Shown: one piece after another, positions 1 through 11,602 of the stretch
How the letters are laid out: each line of letters starts with the position of its first letter
How positions within the stretch are numbered: the first letter of the stretch is position 1
Source of the DNA: Molanna angustata
Taxonomy: Eukaryota; Arthropoda; Insecta; Trichoptera; Molannidae
Assembly: GCA_963576475.1 (NCBI GenBank)
Contig: OY754973.1
Location: 12,956,253 to 13,020,252, forward strand
Direction: 5' to 3'
Length of the DNA stretch: 64,000 nt
The notes under the pieces: generated by a model
Told to the model about the DNA's origin: nothing
Database searches by the model: none
What the model saw: the letters and a program-made list of their open reading frames with translations, nothing else
Position numbers and translations under genes: made by a program

Positions 1-231
1 ACAGTCTCATCACCATATCATGCTAGATCTAATGGTCAAGCAGAGAGTTCTGTAAAAATTATAAAAAATATGTTATAGCACTGCTACACTATAGAAATAC
101 TCACCAGCCGTACCAGCTCAACTATTATACTCTAGAACATTAACATAAGGATGAACTTGCCCATAGTAGATAGTAAAGTTGTTAAATTCACAGACTATAA
201 GAAATATTTTATAAAGATAAGAGACAAAGGG
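1..231 (+). pseudogene. Ty3/gypsy integrase fragment (left part)
   Basis: Frame 1 opens with the motif SSPYHARSNGQAE followed by VKIIKNML. This matches the end of the DDE core of Ty3/gypsy integrases, where a Pro-x-Ser-x-Asn-Gly-Gln-Ala-Glu stretch carries the catalytic Glu. A TAG stop at 76-78 and further frame breaks show decay. The rest of the same element lies at 5617-5896, on the other side of an inserted LINE. The 5' part is outside the window. Confidence 0.75.
219..231 (+). repeat. Target site duplication, left copy (13 bp)
   Basis: AAGAGACAAAGGG here is repeated directly after the LINE poly(A) at about 5615-5627. The first A residues are shared with the poly(A) tail, so the true length is 11-13 bp. 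It defines the borders of the LINE. Confidence 0.85.
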
Positions 232-381
232 GAGGTCGCATAGCAACCGGGTTGTCAACAACATTGTGTTTATATTCGCTCTGAAAAAAATATTGTTTTT
301 TACTAAAATATAAGTGTATTTTATATTTATTGTGCACTAATTTCATTATTGTGAGTTTTATTTTGTATCCGTTCATTATCC

Positions 382-1737
382 ATGAATATGGATTTGGATA
401 TTCCACCTGATCCGGGACCAAGTCCAAGTGTTAAAAAATCTGACATATCAACGCCACCTAAACAAAACAACAAGAGACCTAACACAAATAATTCTGACAT
501 TATCCATCCGTCTAAAGCTCCAAATTTAAATAGTTCTCCGGAAAAATTGTACAATACTCATAGTGAAATTGATAACCAATACCTGGAAAATTCGCCTGGG
601 CCTTACATTGTTTTCGTTCAAGATATTGACTCTAGCAAGAATATTCACCCAATGAAAATTGGTAATATCCTTATTAAACATAACATTAAAAATATTTCTC
701 CGGGTGGAGTAAAATCAGAAGGGAGAAATAAAATCTCAATTACTTTCAAAGATGCTAAGAGTGCGAATCAATTCACGACAGCCATTTTTTTAAAAATAAA
801 TAATTTAAAGGCCTATATACCTAGATTCAAGGTGACAAAAATGGGTTTGATTCGTGGTATTTCAACAGACTTTTCGATTGACGATATTATAGAAAATTGT
901 GCAGTACCAAACCATATTGGGAAGATTTTAAAAGCAAGACGCCTCAATTTTAAAGATAAATCATCAGGAGAAACAATGTGGAAACCATCGCAATCTGTTG
1001 TCTTAACGTTCGAAGGACAAAATCTCCCAGAGTATGTTTACCTTTTTTATAACTCTCTGAAAGTTGAAACTTATATATTTCCAACAATACAATGTTACCG
1101 CTGTTGTCGCTTTGGTCACACGAAGATTCAGTGTCGTTCTATTATTCGCTGCTTCAAATGTGGAGATAGTCACCTTGGAGAAGTTTGCCAAGTGGTGGAC
1201 TTTTTAAAGTGTATAAACTGTTCAGGATCTCATTCAGCTACAAGCCCAATGTGCCCGGAATTCACTCGGCAAAAAAATATTAAACATTCAATGGCTACAA
1301 AAAATATATCATATCTGCAAGCATCTCAACTCTTCCCAACTTCTGTGAAAAGCTATTCTGAAGTAACTAATAACCAATTGAACAATAATCAAAGTTTTAA
1401 AAAAACAATATACACTAAAATGTCATCGGAAACTCAAAAACAGACAATTCCTCATATTAATATTAAAGAAATAAACAAGTGCATGTCGTATTCAAATGGT
1501 GAAGCTAGCCATCCTACAAATGGATGCGCTGTTTTAAGCCAGTCAACTGCTTCTGCATCTAATGAAGTCCAAGAAAATATTTTCCAAGATGATATCCATT
1601 CTGTTGTATATTTAATTACGCAAATTCTTATTAGTTTAATTTCTAAATCAAATTTTAATTTACCGTCCAACGTTGCCAATCTTATCCCGCTTTTAAATTC
1701 TTTTTTAAAAAATGGTTCAAAATCACAAAACCCATAA
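382..1737 (+). CDS. LINE ORF1, gag-like protein with three zinc knuckles
   Basis: This 451-residue protein would package the LINE RNA into a ribonucleoprotein. Three CCHC zinc knuckles lie in a row at about residues 235-290: CYRCCRFGHTKIQC, CFKCGDSHLGEVC and a CINCSGSH...C variant. The N-terminal 70 residues are Pro/Ser/Asn-rich and look disordered. The middle (about 75-230) has the size and position of the RRM-like region found in related ORF1 proteins, but I cannot prove that fold. The ATG at 382 is the first in frame after the 5' UTR. The C-terminal end overlaps the ORF2 start by 26 nt in another frame. The frame is fully open. Confidence 0.9.
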   Translation: MNMDLDIPPDPGPSPSVKKSDISTPPKQNNKRPNTNNSDIIHPSKAPNLNSSPEKLYNTHSEIDNQYLENSPGPYIVFVQDIDSSKNIHPMKIGNILIKHNIKNISPGGVKSEGRNKISITFKDAKSANQFTTAIFLKINNLKAYIPRFKVTKMGLIRGISTDFSIDDIIENCAVPNHIGKILKARRLNFKDKSSGETMWKPSQSVVLTFEGQNLPEYVYLFYNSLKVETYIFPTIQCYRCCRFGHTKIQCRSIIRCFKCGDSHLGEVCQVVDFLKCINCSGSHSATSPMCPEFTRQKNIKHSMATKNISYLQASQLFPTSVKSYSEVTNNQLNNNQSFKKTIYTKMSSETQKQTIPHINIKEINKCMSYSNGEASHPTNGCAVLSQSTASASNEVQENIFQDDIHSVVYLITQILISLISKSNFNLPSNVANLIPLLNSFLKNGSKSQNP

Positions 1738-4700
1738 TCCTTTAAACATTTTACAGTGGAACTGTAGAAGCGCAGTGAGTAATAAATCAGATATTTTATA
1801 TTTATTAACGAAATATAATATTTCTATTGCAGCAATCTCGGAGACTTGGTTTACTCCAGGTATTCATTATAAATTCCCTGGATTCTCTTGCATCCGCGAT
1901 GATCGATCCGATTCTTACGGAGGATCCGCCGTTCTTATCAAATCTTCTCTTTCTTTTAGTAAGATTAATTTAAATCCCCACCCTTCTTATCAAGTTGTTG
2001 GTATTACTCATAATAATATATCTTTCTTATCCGTCTATATTCCACCTAAAACTCATTTTGATGTAAATTATTGGAATGCAGTTATATCATCTCTCTCATC
2101 AGATTTTTATATCCTTGGCGATTTCAATGCCCATTCCACCTCATGGGGATGTTCTATTTCAGACTCAAATGGAATATCAATATTAAATTTTATTGATGAC
2201 AATAATTTATGTATCATGAACGATGGGTCTCACACAAGATTGAGCAACCCTAATCAAAATCTCAGTGCAGTTGATCTTTCAATTTGTACTACTAACTTAG
2301 CATCTTCCACTGCATGGACTATCATTTATGACTCATTATCTAGCGATCATTACCCCATTATTTTAAATTCATCTCTTTCAAATCCACGAGAACCTTTGTA
2401 TACCCGTAAAAAACATGATCTGAACAAAGCAAATTGGTCAAAATTTTCTCAGTTAATAGAATCAAAATTAGATTTGATTATTCCTCTTAACTCACTTTCT
2501 GATATCTCTCAGATTCCCATTGCATTGTCCAATCTGATACATACTTTAGAAATTGCGGCCGACTCAGCCATTCCCTTATGCAAAAAATTCTCCAGGCATA
2601 CCCCACAAGCTCCATGGTGGGATGAAGAATGCTCCAATATTATAAAATTAAGAAAAGAGGCTATGCATAAATATAGGAAAAACATGTCCCTAGATAATTA
2701 TTTGGCGGTTAAGATGATCCAAGCGAAAGTAAAGTTATTTCTTCGTAAGAAAAAACGAAAAGGGTGGATTGACTTTTGCAATTCCCTCTCACCAGATTCT
2801 CCCATTTCATATGTCTGGGAAAAAATCCGCAGATTTAGATCGGCTTATTCTTCTAAAATTCAACATGCTTGTACGAACACCTGGATTGAGTCATTCTTAG
2901 ATAGACTGGCCCCTCCTTATGCCCCTAATTTAAACGAAATTAAATATTATGCGAGCATAGAGCCTTCTTCCTCCTGGTTTTGTGCCCCTTTTACTATGGA
3001 AGAATTGTTAATTCCTCTTAAAACAGTTCACAGTAATACCCCTGGAATCGATAACATTCCTTATTCTTTTATTCAACACTCTCCCCTCAAATTCAAATCT
3101 TTCCTTTTAGATATTTATAATTTCATATTTCAATCTGGCTATATACCTTAATCCTGGAAAACTCACTTAATTCTGCCCATTCTTAAGCCTGGTAAAGACC
3201 CAACAATAGGGTCTTCCTATCGCCCTATTGCTTTGTCATCATGTTTTCTAAAATTACTAGAACATTTGATTAAAAACAGAATAGACTGGTTTGTGGAAAG
3301 TAAAATGTTGCTTTCTCCAATTCAGTTTGGCTTCCGAAAATCTAAATCCTGTTTGGATAATATCAGTATTTTGACTACTGACATCCAAATTGCATATACA
3401 AAACAACAGTTTACTTTAGCTGCATTTTTGGATATAACTAGTGCATATGATAATGTCAATCTTTTTTTACTCCAAGAAAAATTGTTTAAAATTGGAATTC
3501 CTAGAAAAATATCCCAACTCATACACAATATTTTTTCAGAAAGAATAATAAAAATTCTGAACTCCAACGAAGACAAAATCCGTACTATTTGGAAAGGTTT
3601 ACCTCAAGGGTCAGTTTTAAGTCCCATCCTCTTTAACATATATTGCCATGACATACACATATGTGTTGAAGGCCTCTGTTCTATTCTAATGTATGCTGAT
3701 GATGTTGTTTTATATCTTTCTATGAAAAAAATTGATACAGCTGTAAAGAATTTTAACATTGCCCTTAAGTGTCTTAATGAATGGCTTAATATAAATGGTC
3801 TTAAACTTGCTCCGCATAAAAGTCAAGTTGTGGTCTTCTCCAAAAAACATAAAATACCTAATATATCTATCCAAATTGACCGTATACCGATTCCAATTTT
3901 TGAGACTGTTAAATTTCTTGGAATAATCCTCCATCGTAAGTTATCATGGAAACCTCACATTGATTTTATTATTTCTAAATGTGAACGAAACATAAATGTT
4001 CTTCGGGCAGTTACAAAGGTGTGGTGGGGTGCTCATCCATCTACAATGAAACTTCTTTACAATACTCTCATCCGTAGTCACATGGACTACGGCAGTTTTT
4101 TATGGGATCCTCTACCAATATATCTCAAATTAAATCTTGAAAAATTACAGTCAAAATGCTTACGATTAATAATTGGTGCTATTCCCTCCTCGCCCATTAA
4201 CTCTCTTCAAATTGAAAATTCTGATATGCCCCTTTCCCTCAGAAGACAACTGTTATCAGATAAATTCATTTCTAAAAGACTTCGTTTGAGTACCCACCCT
4301 CTCCCTAATAAATTGGCTACACTCCATTCAATTACTCAATCGAATAACTTTTGGAAAAATAAATCCCCCCCTCTTTTATGTAAAAGTTATTTTTCACTTT
4401 CTTCTAAAATTCCTCCGTTTACCTTTTCACCAATCCTGCCATATTATCAATTATCATATAAGGCAATAACTGTGCCTATTAATTCATTTGAAAACATAGG
4501 TTTAGACATCTCGTCACATTGTGATTCAAATAATATTATTAAAATGTTTAAAAACATAATTTCCTCACATTGGCCATCAGCTATTTGCTTATACACAGAC
4601 GGTTCCAAACTCGAATCAAATGGATATTCTGGAGCTGCCATTTCTATTCCTTCACTCAATAAATCTTATAAATTTAAATTGCCACCAGAAACGTCCGTCT

Positions 4701-5440
4701 TTACCGCAGAATGCTTTGCTATAAAAGAAGCCCTTGTTATCTCCCAAAACTTATATTCTCCTGATATTTTAATACTAACAGATTCACTCAGTGCTATTAA
4801 ACTCATTAAAAATAATGTCTCCAAAGTCCCAGATAACGATTTAATATGCTCAATTAAGTCTTTATTATCATCCTTGAAAAATGACAAAAATATTTCGATT
4901 GCTTGGATCCCTGCTCATGTAGGTATTATTGGTAACGAAATTGCCGATACTGATGCTAAGTCTGCAGTTTCTTCAGGCGTTGTAGCAAAATCATTTTCTT
5001 TACCTAATTCTGATCTGATTCGCTCTTTAAAAAACTCAATATGGAATCAATGGAACTCTGATTGGCTGTCTGAAACCAAAGGATCATTTTACAAATCTAT
5101 TCAAAACAATATCATTCCAAGAAGACCTTGGTACAACGATGTTAAATTTTCAAAAAAAGAAATTTCAATAATTTGTCGCATGAGAATTGGTCACTGTCTA
5201 ATTGCAAGTCATTTAAATAAAATTAAAATAGTCGATAGTGATGTATGTGAATGCAATACCGACATAGAAACGTTGGATCATCTGTTCTTTTCGTGCCCAA
5301 TCCAGTCTTCTGGTAATCTTTACAACGAATTTAGTGAAATCTCTAGACCTTTTAATGTTGCTCACCTCCTAGCTCTCAAAAAAAATAATGTGTATCGTAA
5401 GCTAATAAAATTTATTGTTAAAAATAATATCCTTCTGTAA
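1712..5440 (+). pseudogene. LINE ORF2: AP endonuclease-RT-RNase H, one internal stop
   Basis: The N-terminal endonuclease (about residues 1-230) shows ILQWNCRS, ISETWF, ILGDFNAHS and SSDHYPI, the usual Mg-binding and catalytic blocks. The RT follows with NTPGIDNIPY, YRPIALSS, a GLPQGSVLSP block and the active site YADD near 3690. RNase H follows at about 4590-4980, with YTDGS, the AECFAIKEAL Glu, a TDSLSAIK Asp and a WIPAHVGI..NEIAD block. A CxC...H....C motif closes the protein. A TAA codon at 3149-3151, just before the YRPI block, splits the frame into 479- and 735-codon parts with no frameshift. The product is therefore truncated before the RT palm unless the stop is read through. Confidence 0.9.
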
Positions 5441-5616
5441 TGTACTTTTTGATATTTTATGTTTATTTTTAGTGTTAAGTGACTTTCTTTTATTTGATAC
5501 TGTTCATAGTGTATGTCTTGTTTATATTTAAGTTTGAGTGTTCTGTGAATACAATTATGGCACAAATCATACAATATTGTGTGAATTGCCTAATAAATAA
5601 AAAAAAAAAAAAAAAA

Positions 5617-5896
5617 GAGACAAAGGGCATATTATTACAATAGAAATAAGAAAAATCTTTCAATGCTTGAAGAAGGGGAAAAAGAAAAATATATAGGCAT
5701 AATAGAGTTCATCTGCGGGCAAGGTCTGGTGACTTGGTCATGGATTCTTTGACAAGTCATCTTCTTCTTCTTCGGAACATGTGGAGGACGATGGACGGGT
5801 AGAAGAAATCCTAGATGCTACTGATGACTTTTATGTAACTAGGTCTGGAAGATTGGTAAAACCACTAGACTGACTTGATTTATAAAAAAAGGGGGA
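5617..5896 (+). pseudogene. Ty3/gypsy pol C-terminus and polypurine tract (right part)
   Basis: This continues the relic interrupted at 231. The last codons before the TGA at 5871-5873 read YVTRSGRLVKPLD, the C-terminal signature of many insect Ty3/gypsy pol proteins. A polypurine run at 5884-5896 ends in GGGGGA and is followed by TGTAATGG, which would be the start of the 3' LTR (5897 to about 6008, truncated). Confidence 0.7.
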
Positions 5897-6008
5897 TGTA
5901 ATGGTCTATGGTTCTATGATGTTTATTGTTTAAGGAAAAGACTATAAGGTTTGTCGATGACTGGGCTTCCGGTCAGACTGGTGATATATTAAAAGTTAAA
6001 ATCCAACA

Positions 6009-6554
6009 TGAAAAAATAATCTATAATTTTATGACCCATCTTAATATAACAATATTCGTCGACTTGCTCGAGCCATTCGATCTCTCCTTTTTTTGGCACG
6101 CTGTTCTGCTTTCATTCTTTCCAAACACAATAACCTTTGATTTGCAGGCATTCATCCTTAGTCCGTTCTCTATGCATCATTCATATACCATACTTACAAG
6201 ATACTGTAATTCTTCCATAATTTCTGCTAACAGAACTTTATCTTCTGCATACATCAAATCTCACACTATTACAGTACTCAATTTCAGACCCTTGCTTTTA
6301 TCCTTAAGACCTCTTATGCAGAAATCAATGTACAAGTTGAACAGCCATGGAGTCATCACGCACCCTCGTCTAACGCCATTATTTACAGAGAATCATATAG
6401 AAATTTTGATAACTCCCTGATTTTGTTTTCTCACTGCCGATGCAAATTTGTAACTCCAATAAATGTCTATAAATAAATATTAAAGGAAGAGATGTGCTTT
6501 ATTTGATACTTAAAATAATATTATATCAAATATAATATTATAAAATAGAATTAT
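6009..6554 (-). repeat. Left arm of a 546-bp inverted repeat carrying an RT fragment
   Basis: The reverse complement is nearly identical to 11056-11602. On the minus strand it encodes a decayed RT palm: a GVRQGCVMTPWLFN-like block, then an active-site region reading YAED instead of YADD, with stops and frameshifts. Both copies begin and end at the same places, and their inner ends share an AT-rich palindromic tract rich in AATATTAT. The plus-strand open frame at 5926-6420 is only its antisense. Confidence 0.8.
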
Positions 6555-7409
6555 TAATAGAATGTTTAGTTTTAGGTATATTGTCGTGTTCCAGGTGTTC
6601 ATTATTTGTTTTAAAAATTCTATAAGTTTTATGTCAATTTTGTATATTTCTAGAACTTTTACTAACCATGAGTGGGGGACACTATCAAAGGCTTTTTGGT
6701 AATCCATGTATGCACAGTACATGTTCCTTTTCTTCTTTATCGCCTGATTTGTTATTGTCCGGTTGATGATGATTTGTTCTTTGCATCCTCTGCTTTGCTT
6801 TCTGCATCCTTTTTGTTCTTCTGTCAATATGTTATTTTGTGTAAGGAAAATATCTATTTTTGAAGTTATAATTAAGGTAAGAATTTTGTATATTGTGGGC
6901 AAACATGTAATGGGACGATATTTAGATGGATTTTTGGTGTCTGTTGATTTAGGTTTGAGATATGTGATTCCTTTAGTGAAAAAAGATGGGAGGTTTGGGT
7001 TTTCCGTTATGCATTTGTGTAATAGTTCGGAGAATTTTTCATGGGTTACAGGGAGATATTTGTACCAGTAATTTTGGATATTATCTATGCCTGGTGTCTT
7101 CCAGTTGTGTGTCTTCTTTATAGCAGTTTTGAAGTCAGTTATATTTATTTGTATTGTGGCCATGTTTTGAAATTGGTGATTGTCATTTTCTTCCTCTGTT
7201 ATCCATGTGGCATTTTCGTTGTGTTTTTTGTTTTCAGACCAAATGCTCTCCCAGTATGATTCTATTTCATTTAGTTTAGGTGCGTCAGTAATTTCTATAT
7301 TGTTGTTTTTTAGGTTGTTGTAGAAGCTTTTTTGGCTTGTTTGAAAATTGAGATTGTGTGTTTTCCTGTCATTGCATTTTTTGTAACGTTTTAATCTATG
7401 TGATTGTGC
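6555..7409 (-). pseudogene. R4/NeSL-like LINE reverse transcriptase, fragment
   Basis: A long open frame reads right to left. N-terminal to the RT is the ESYWESIWSENKKHNENA..W region. It is followed by WKTPGIDNI, YRPITCLPTIYK, EEQKGCRKQSRGCKEQ, and the palm Asp in YMDYQKAFDSVPHSW. ITCLPTIYK plus the QKGC..SRGCK block resembles R4/Dong/NeSL-type elements; the family call is tentative. The sequence stops at the inverted-repeat arm (6555) before the catalytic YxDD. The other end is cut by the RTE insertion that begins at 7410. Confidence 0.7.
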
Positions 7410-7990
7410 TGGGGTTCAAGGGCTGGTGAGGTCATGGGGAAATGTTCCTTGCCGTGGGTACATTTCTATAAAATACCTTGTAATGCCAATTTGCAAATTT
7501 GCAAGCCACCAGCAAGTCCTATTCCTTAGCTTCCACGAGAGGTCTTAGACCCCGCGAACCCTGGGCAATATGTTCACTAATTAAGTGACATAGCAAATAA
7601 GGAGGGGGCGAGGGCGAGTTTTCGGCGCCCTAAAACTGAATGATACGGATAAGGGAAGGAAAACCCTGACAGAAAACCAGGGCATGGTCTCATGCCTTAA
7701 GGTGGCGAACCTACCAGAGACCTTGAGAACGAAAGGTCAATCACCTCTCTTGTTGAAACCCATGATTACGAAACCAAAAGAAGAAAAAGCCGGACAGAAA
7801 CTGGAATATCGATCACGCAAACGGAATAAGGACAACGATTTTAAACTTTGTACATGGATTGTAAGAACACTGTATTGCCCGGGGGCGTTGAGGGTTCTAT
7901 GGGAACAACTGGTAAAATAAAAAGCTGATATAACTGCCATAGAGGAAATATGGTGGCTGGGAAGTGGTCATATGGAAAAAAGAGAATATA
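7410..7990 (+). mobile_element. RTE-type LINE, 5' UTR and endonuclease N-terminus
   Basis: It begins TGGGGTTCAAGGGCTGGTGA, the same first base as the copy at 41164, so both retain the true 5' end. After about 270 bp of 5' UTR a frame opens and reads FKLCTWIVRTLYCPGALRVL. This is the start of an RTE apurinic endonuclease, where the usual TWNVRTL Asn is replaced by Ile here. The element is cut at about 7990, where a different LINE begins. Confidence 0.75.
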
Positions 7991-9490
7991 ATCTTTCCCG
8001 CGACATCCCGGCCATTGCGCTCAAAAAATGTGCTACTTCACTGAGCCCACTTCTTGCACAAATAATGAGATCCTCATTTGACTCGGGAGAACTACCTGAC
8101 GAATGGAAGTGTGCAACGGTGACGCCCATATATAAAAAAGGCGACAAACTGAATCCAGTCAACTACAGGCCTATAAGTCTTACGTCGATCATTTGCAAGG
8201 TGATGGAAAAAATTATTGCCGAAGAGTTGAGAAAATTTCTTGATGAAAAATGTCTAATAATATCTGAACAACATGGATTCGTACCTGGACGCTCAACTGT
8301 CACGAATTTGTTAACCTGTCTCAATAAATGGACTGAGAAACATGATCTGGGCGAGCTGGTGGACATTTTCTACTTGGACTTTGAAAAGGCATTCGATAGG
8401 GTGCCTCACAAAAGACTTCTTGCAAAGCTGGAGCATCTAGGTGTCCGAGGCCCACTTCTATGTTGGATTAAATCTTTTTTAACAAATCGAAACTTTACTG
8501 TGAGAATAGGATCGTTTCTTTCTAAGCCCCGTGAAGTGCTCAGCGGTGTACCGCAAGGTTCCGTGCTCGGTCCTGTACTATTTATTCTATACATTCTGGA
8601 CCTCGGAACAATCATAGAAAGCACTCCCAGCTTCTTCGCAGATGTCACAAAGTTCTTCGCAAATCCACTGACTGCCCACAACGTACTACAAAGTGATTTG
8701 GATCGGATACATAAATGGACAAAACGTTGGTTAATGAATCTGAATGCTTCCAAATGTACCGTTCTTCATATTGGGAAAAACAACCCACATATCCAGTACA
8801 CCTTGGGTGAAAGCCTGATAACTCCAGTCAAGAAACAAAAGGATTTGGGCATTACTATCTCGGAGGATTTGAAATGGTGTGAACATATCACAATGATTGT
8901 TAAGAGAGCCAACTCTACTCTTTATCTTATCAAGAAATCATTTCACCACCTAAGTGTACAAGTTTTCCTAGAAATATATAAAACTTATGTGAGGCCGATC
9001 CTGGAGTATGGGTTTCAAATATGGAATCCTTACTTTATCAAGGACATTACACTGCTTGAGAAAGTGCAAAGACGAGCAACCAAACTGCCAATTGGAATGG
9101 GTGGTCTGGAATACTCAGAAAGGCTGCAAATTTTAAAAATCCCAACTCTGCAGGAACGCCGGAACCGTGGGGATATGATTGAGACATACAAAATTTTACA
9201 TGGCTATTATCACTGTAGTGTTATGGATAACTTTTTTACGTTGAATCACAATCCACAACTGAGGGGCCATCACTTAAAGCTGAATAAGACATCCTTTTCC
9301 CTGAATCCAAGGACCAACAGGGTGTGGATACCTGGAATAGTTTACCGGATAAGGTTGTGAGTGCTGGAACACTCAATCAATTTAAAAACAGATTGGATGC
9401 ACATTACAAAAATAAGCACATGATACAGGCCCATCAGCAATAGCTGCCTGCCTGTTAACTAATAATAATAATAACTAATAATAATAATAT
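7991..9490 (+). pseudogene. CR1-like LINE reverse transcriptase, 5'-truncated
   Basis: The frame running to 9360 encodes the RT and the region after it. Visible blocks are VTPIYKKGDK, NYRPISLTS, FLDFEKAFDRVPH (spelled YLDFEKAFDR here), SGVPQGSVLGPVLF, WLMNLNASKC and YVRPILEYG. The catalytic FADD is replaced by FADVTKFF, so the enzyme is dead. A small insertion near 9330 shifts the frame. After it the normal C-terminus (SLPDKVVSAGTLNQFKNRLD) continues in another frame to about 9440. The 3' end is an (AAT)n tail at 9458-9490. The upstream endonuclease is missing, and its place is taken by the RTE 5' end. Confidence 0.8.
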
Positions 9491-10460
9491 ATCCTAAATA
9501 GAAGTGGTCCTAGTCCTCAAGATAATATGACACCGTTTGAAGCTTATTATGGTGAAAACTTTAACTTTGACATTTTCAGGGAATTCGGTTCAGAAGTATC
9601 TGTACATATTCCAAAAGAGAAGAGGCTTAAATGGGACAGTAAGTGTGATCTTGGAATTTTTACTGGTTATGGAGAGAATGTCAAAGGTTATCGAGTCTAT
9701 TTTCCATCAAAAAATAAGGTAGAAGTATGTAGAGATGTGATATTTTTGTCAAAAAGTGTTTTTGTGAGAAAAATGATGTGGAGCAGGTAGCGATAAATGA
9801 TGACGATTGTAAAGAGACGGAGGTATGTACAGACCATGTGAATGATATGCAAGAGTGTGATGAAATTGATACAAACGAGAATGAAAATAATGAATGTGTG
9901 AATGATAGAAATTCAACTGAAACAAGACAAAGATTGAGAAGACCACCTGTACGTTTGGATGACTACGAGCTTAGTTTATTGACTATAGACGATGCCACTC
10001 CGGTAAATTATGAAGAAGCTATGTCTTATGAAGATGCAGATACGTGGAAAAAGTCTATGGAAAGTGAGATGAATGCACTCGTCAAGAATGAAACATGGGT
10101 ATGTGTGAAGAAACCAGATAATTGTGAAGAAATTGATTGTAAGTGGGTATTTAAACGTAAGAAAGATGAAAATAATTGTGTAGTATCATATAAAGCAAGG
10201 TTAGTAGCTAAGGGCTTTCAGCAATCAGACATCAACTATGGAACTTTATAGTCCTGTAGCTAGGTTACCTTCTATAAGATTTTTTATGTCATGTTGTAAT
10301 CATTTAAATATTCCAATATATCAATTAGATGTTTGTAGTGCCTTTTTGTATGGTGATATTGATAAATATGTGTACATAAATTTGCCAAAGGGTTGTAATA
10401 TCGATGTTGAAAAAGATTATATCTTAAAGTTAAAGAAATCACTTATGGTTTAAAAAGTTT
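9491..10460 (+). pseudogene. Ty1/Copia polyprotein fragment (integrase end to RT)
   Basis: The first frame (to 9790) is the integrase C-terminus: NMTPFEAYYG, then FREFGSEVSVHIPKEKR and GIFTGYGENVKGYRV. After a frameshift the linker and RT start follow (VNYEEAM..W..SMESEMNALVKNETW, CKWVFKRK, KARLVAKGFQQ). After another shift comes YSPVARLPSIR...YQLDVCSAFLYGDI. The fragment ends at LKKSL, before the catalytic YVDD. It is not the element at 43572-48193. Confidence 0.85.
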
Positions 10461-10613
10461 GCCTAAAAAAATTATAAATAAATTATAATAAGTTGAATGA
10501 ATAAAATTTTAACAAATTTACAAAGTATGAATTATATATTATATACCTAACAACAAAAAACAAGAAAATATTCCAATTTACAGAAAAAAAGGAAGCACAC
10601 AATATCTTATAAG

Positions 10614-10730
10614 AACTTTTTCTTTATGTATTCAACACTTAGGCGACGAAAAGTGACAAGACCAGATGCTTCCTTCACACATTCTGGCAAATCATTAAAT
10701 AGTTGAAAACCTTTGTAATTCACATTTTAA
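10614..10730 (-). pseudogene. LINE ORF2 C-terminus fragment
   Basis: Read right to left, about 37 codons end at a TAA: NYKGFQLFNDLPECVKEAS then LVTFRRLSVEYIKKKFL. The pattern LFNDLP...F.RRL...L is the usual C-terminal end of jockey/CR1-type LINE proteins. The sequence between here and 11055 holds no other coding signal. Confidence 0.6.
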
Positions 10731-10915
10731 ACGTAGATTTATACCTATGTTTATACCATTACTCCTTAACATAAATAATAAGCCTCCCATTCACGATTCA
10801 TTTATGTATCTATAGACAAAAAATCAACAAAATTGGTGTTGTAAGCCACTTGTAAATAATTACCCATTGCAATGTCAATGACTTATGTAGTTTTTCTAGC
10901 TGTGTATTTCATACT

Positions 10916-10962
10916 TATTACTAGTTGCATGTAAAACATGAGATCCAACTGTCGATGGCGAT
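10916..10962 (+). repeat. Dispersed 45-bp motif, copy 1
   Basis: ACTAGTTGCATGTAAAACAT followed by GAGATCCAACTGTCGATGGCGA is repeated with two or three changes at about 12788-12832, on the same strand. The second copy lies just after an RT scrap, so this is probably a LINE 3' UTR piece. The family is unknown. Confidence 0.5.
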
Positions 10963-11055
10963 AGTAATGTATAATTGAAGAATACCGATCGCTAAAAAGT
11001 GTAATATCCTGAAACGAAAAACTATTCAGATAACTTAAAAATGGAAAATGAAAGT

Positions 11056-11602
11056 ATAATTCTATTTTATAATATTATATTTGATATAATATTATATATT
11101 AAGTATCAAATAAAGCACATTTCTTCCTTTAATATTTTTTTATAGACATTTATTGGAGTTACAAATTTGCATCGGCAGTGAGAAAACGAAATCAGGGAGT
11201 TATCAAAATTTCTATATGATTCTCTATAAATAATGGCGTTAGACGAGGGTGCGTGATGACTCCATGGCTGTTCAACTTGTACATTGATTTCTGCATAAGA
11301 GGTCTTAAGGATAAAAGCAAGGGTCTGAAATTGAGTACTGTAATAGTGTGAGATTTGATGTATGCAGAAGATAAAGTTCTGTTAGCAGAAATTATGGAAG
11401 AATTACAGTATCTTGTAAGTATGGTATATAAATGATGCATAGAGAACAGACTGAGGATGAATGCCTGCAAATCAAAGTTTATTGTGTTTGCAAAGAATGA
11501 AAGCAGAACAGCGTGCCAAAAAAAGGAGAGAAAGAATGGCTCGAGCAAGTCGACGAATATTGTTATATTAAGATGGGTCATAAAATTAAAGATTATTTTT
11601 TC
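11056..11602 (+). repeat. Right arm of the 546-bp inverted repeat (RT fragment)
   Basis: This is the inverted partner of 6009-6554. On this strand the decayed RT reads in the plus direction (GCVMTPWLFNLYIDFCIRG, a stop, MYAEDKVLLAE). 4.5 kb of unrelated fragments separate the arms. Confidence 0.8.

Larger units (their letters stand above)
232..5616 (+). mobile_element. Full-length I-like non-LTR retrotransposon (LINE)
   Basis: The order is a 150-bp 5' UTR, ORF1 (gag-like), ORF2 (endonuclease, RT, RNase H, C-terminal zinc knuckle), a short 3' UTR with AATAAA, and a poly(A) run at 5598-5616. A perfect target duplication flanks it and it interrupts a Ty3/gypsy relic. An RNase H domain downstream of RT, with three CCHC knuckles in ORF1, fits the I/LOA part of the Jockey superfamily; the exact clade is inferred. 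The only coding defect I can see is one in-frame stop in ORF2, so the insertion is probably young. Confidence 0.9.

Noticed and set aside
5926..6420. 164-codon plus-strand open frame
   Set aside because: It is the antisense of a decayed RT fragment on the minus strand; the inverted copy at 11056-11602 shows the same.
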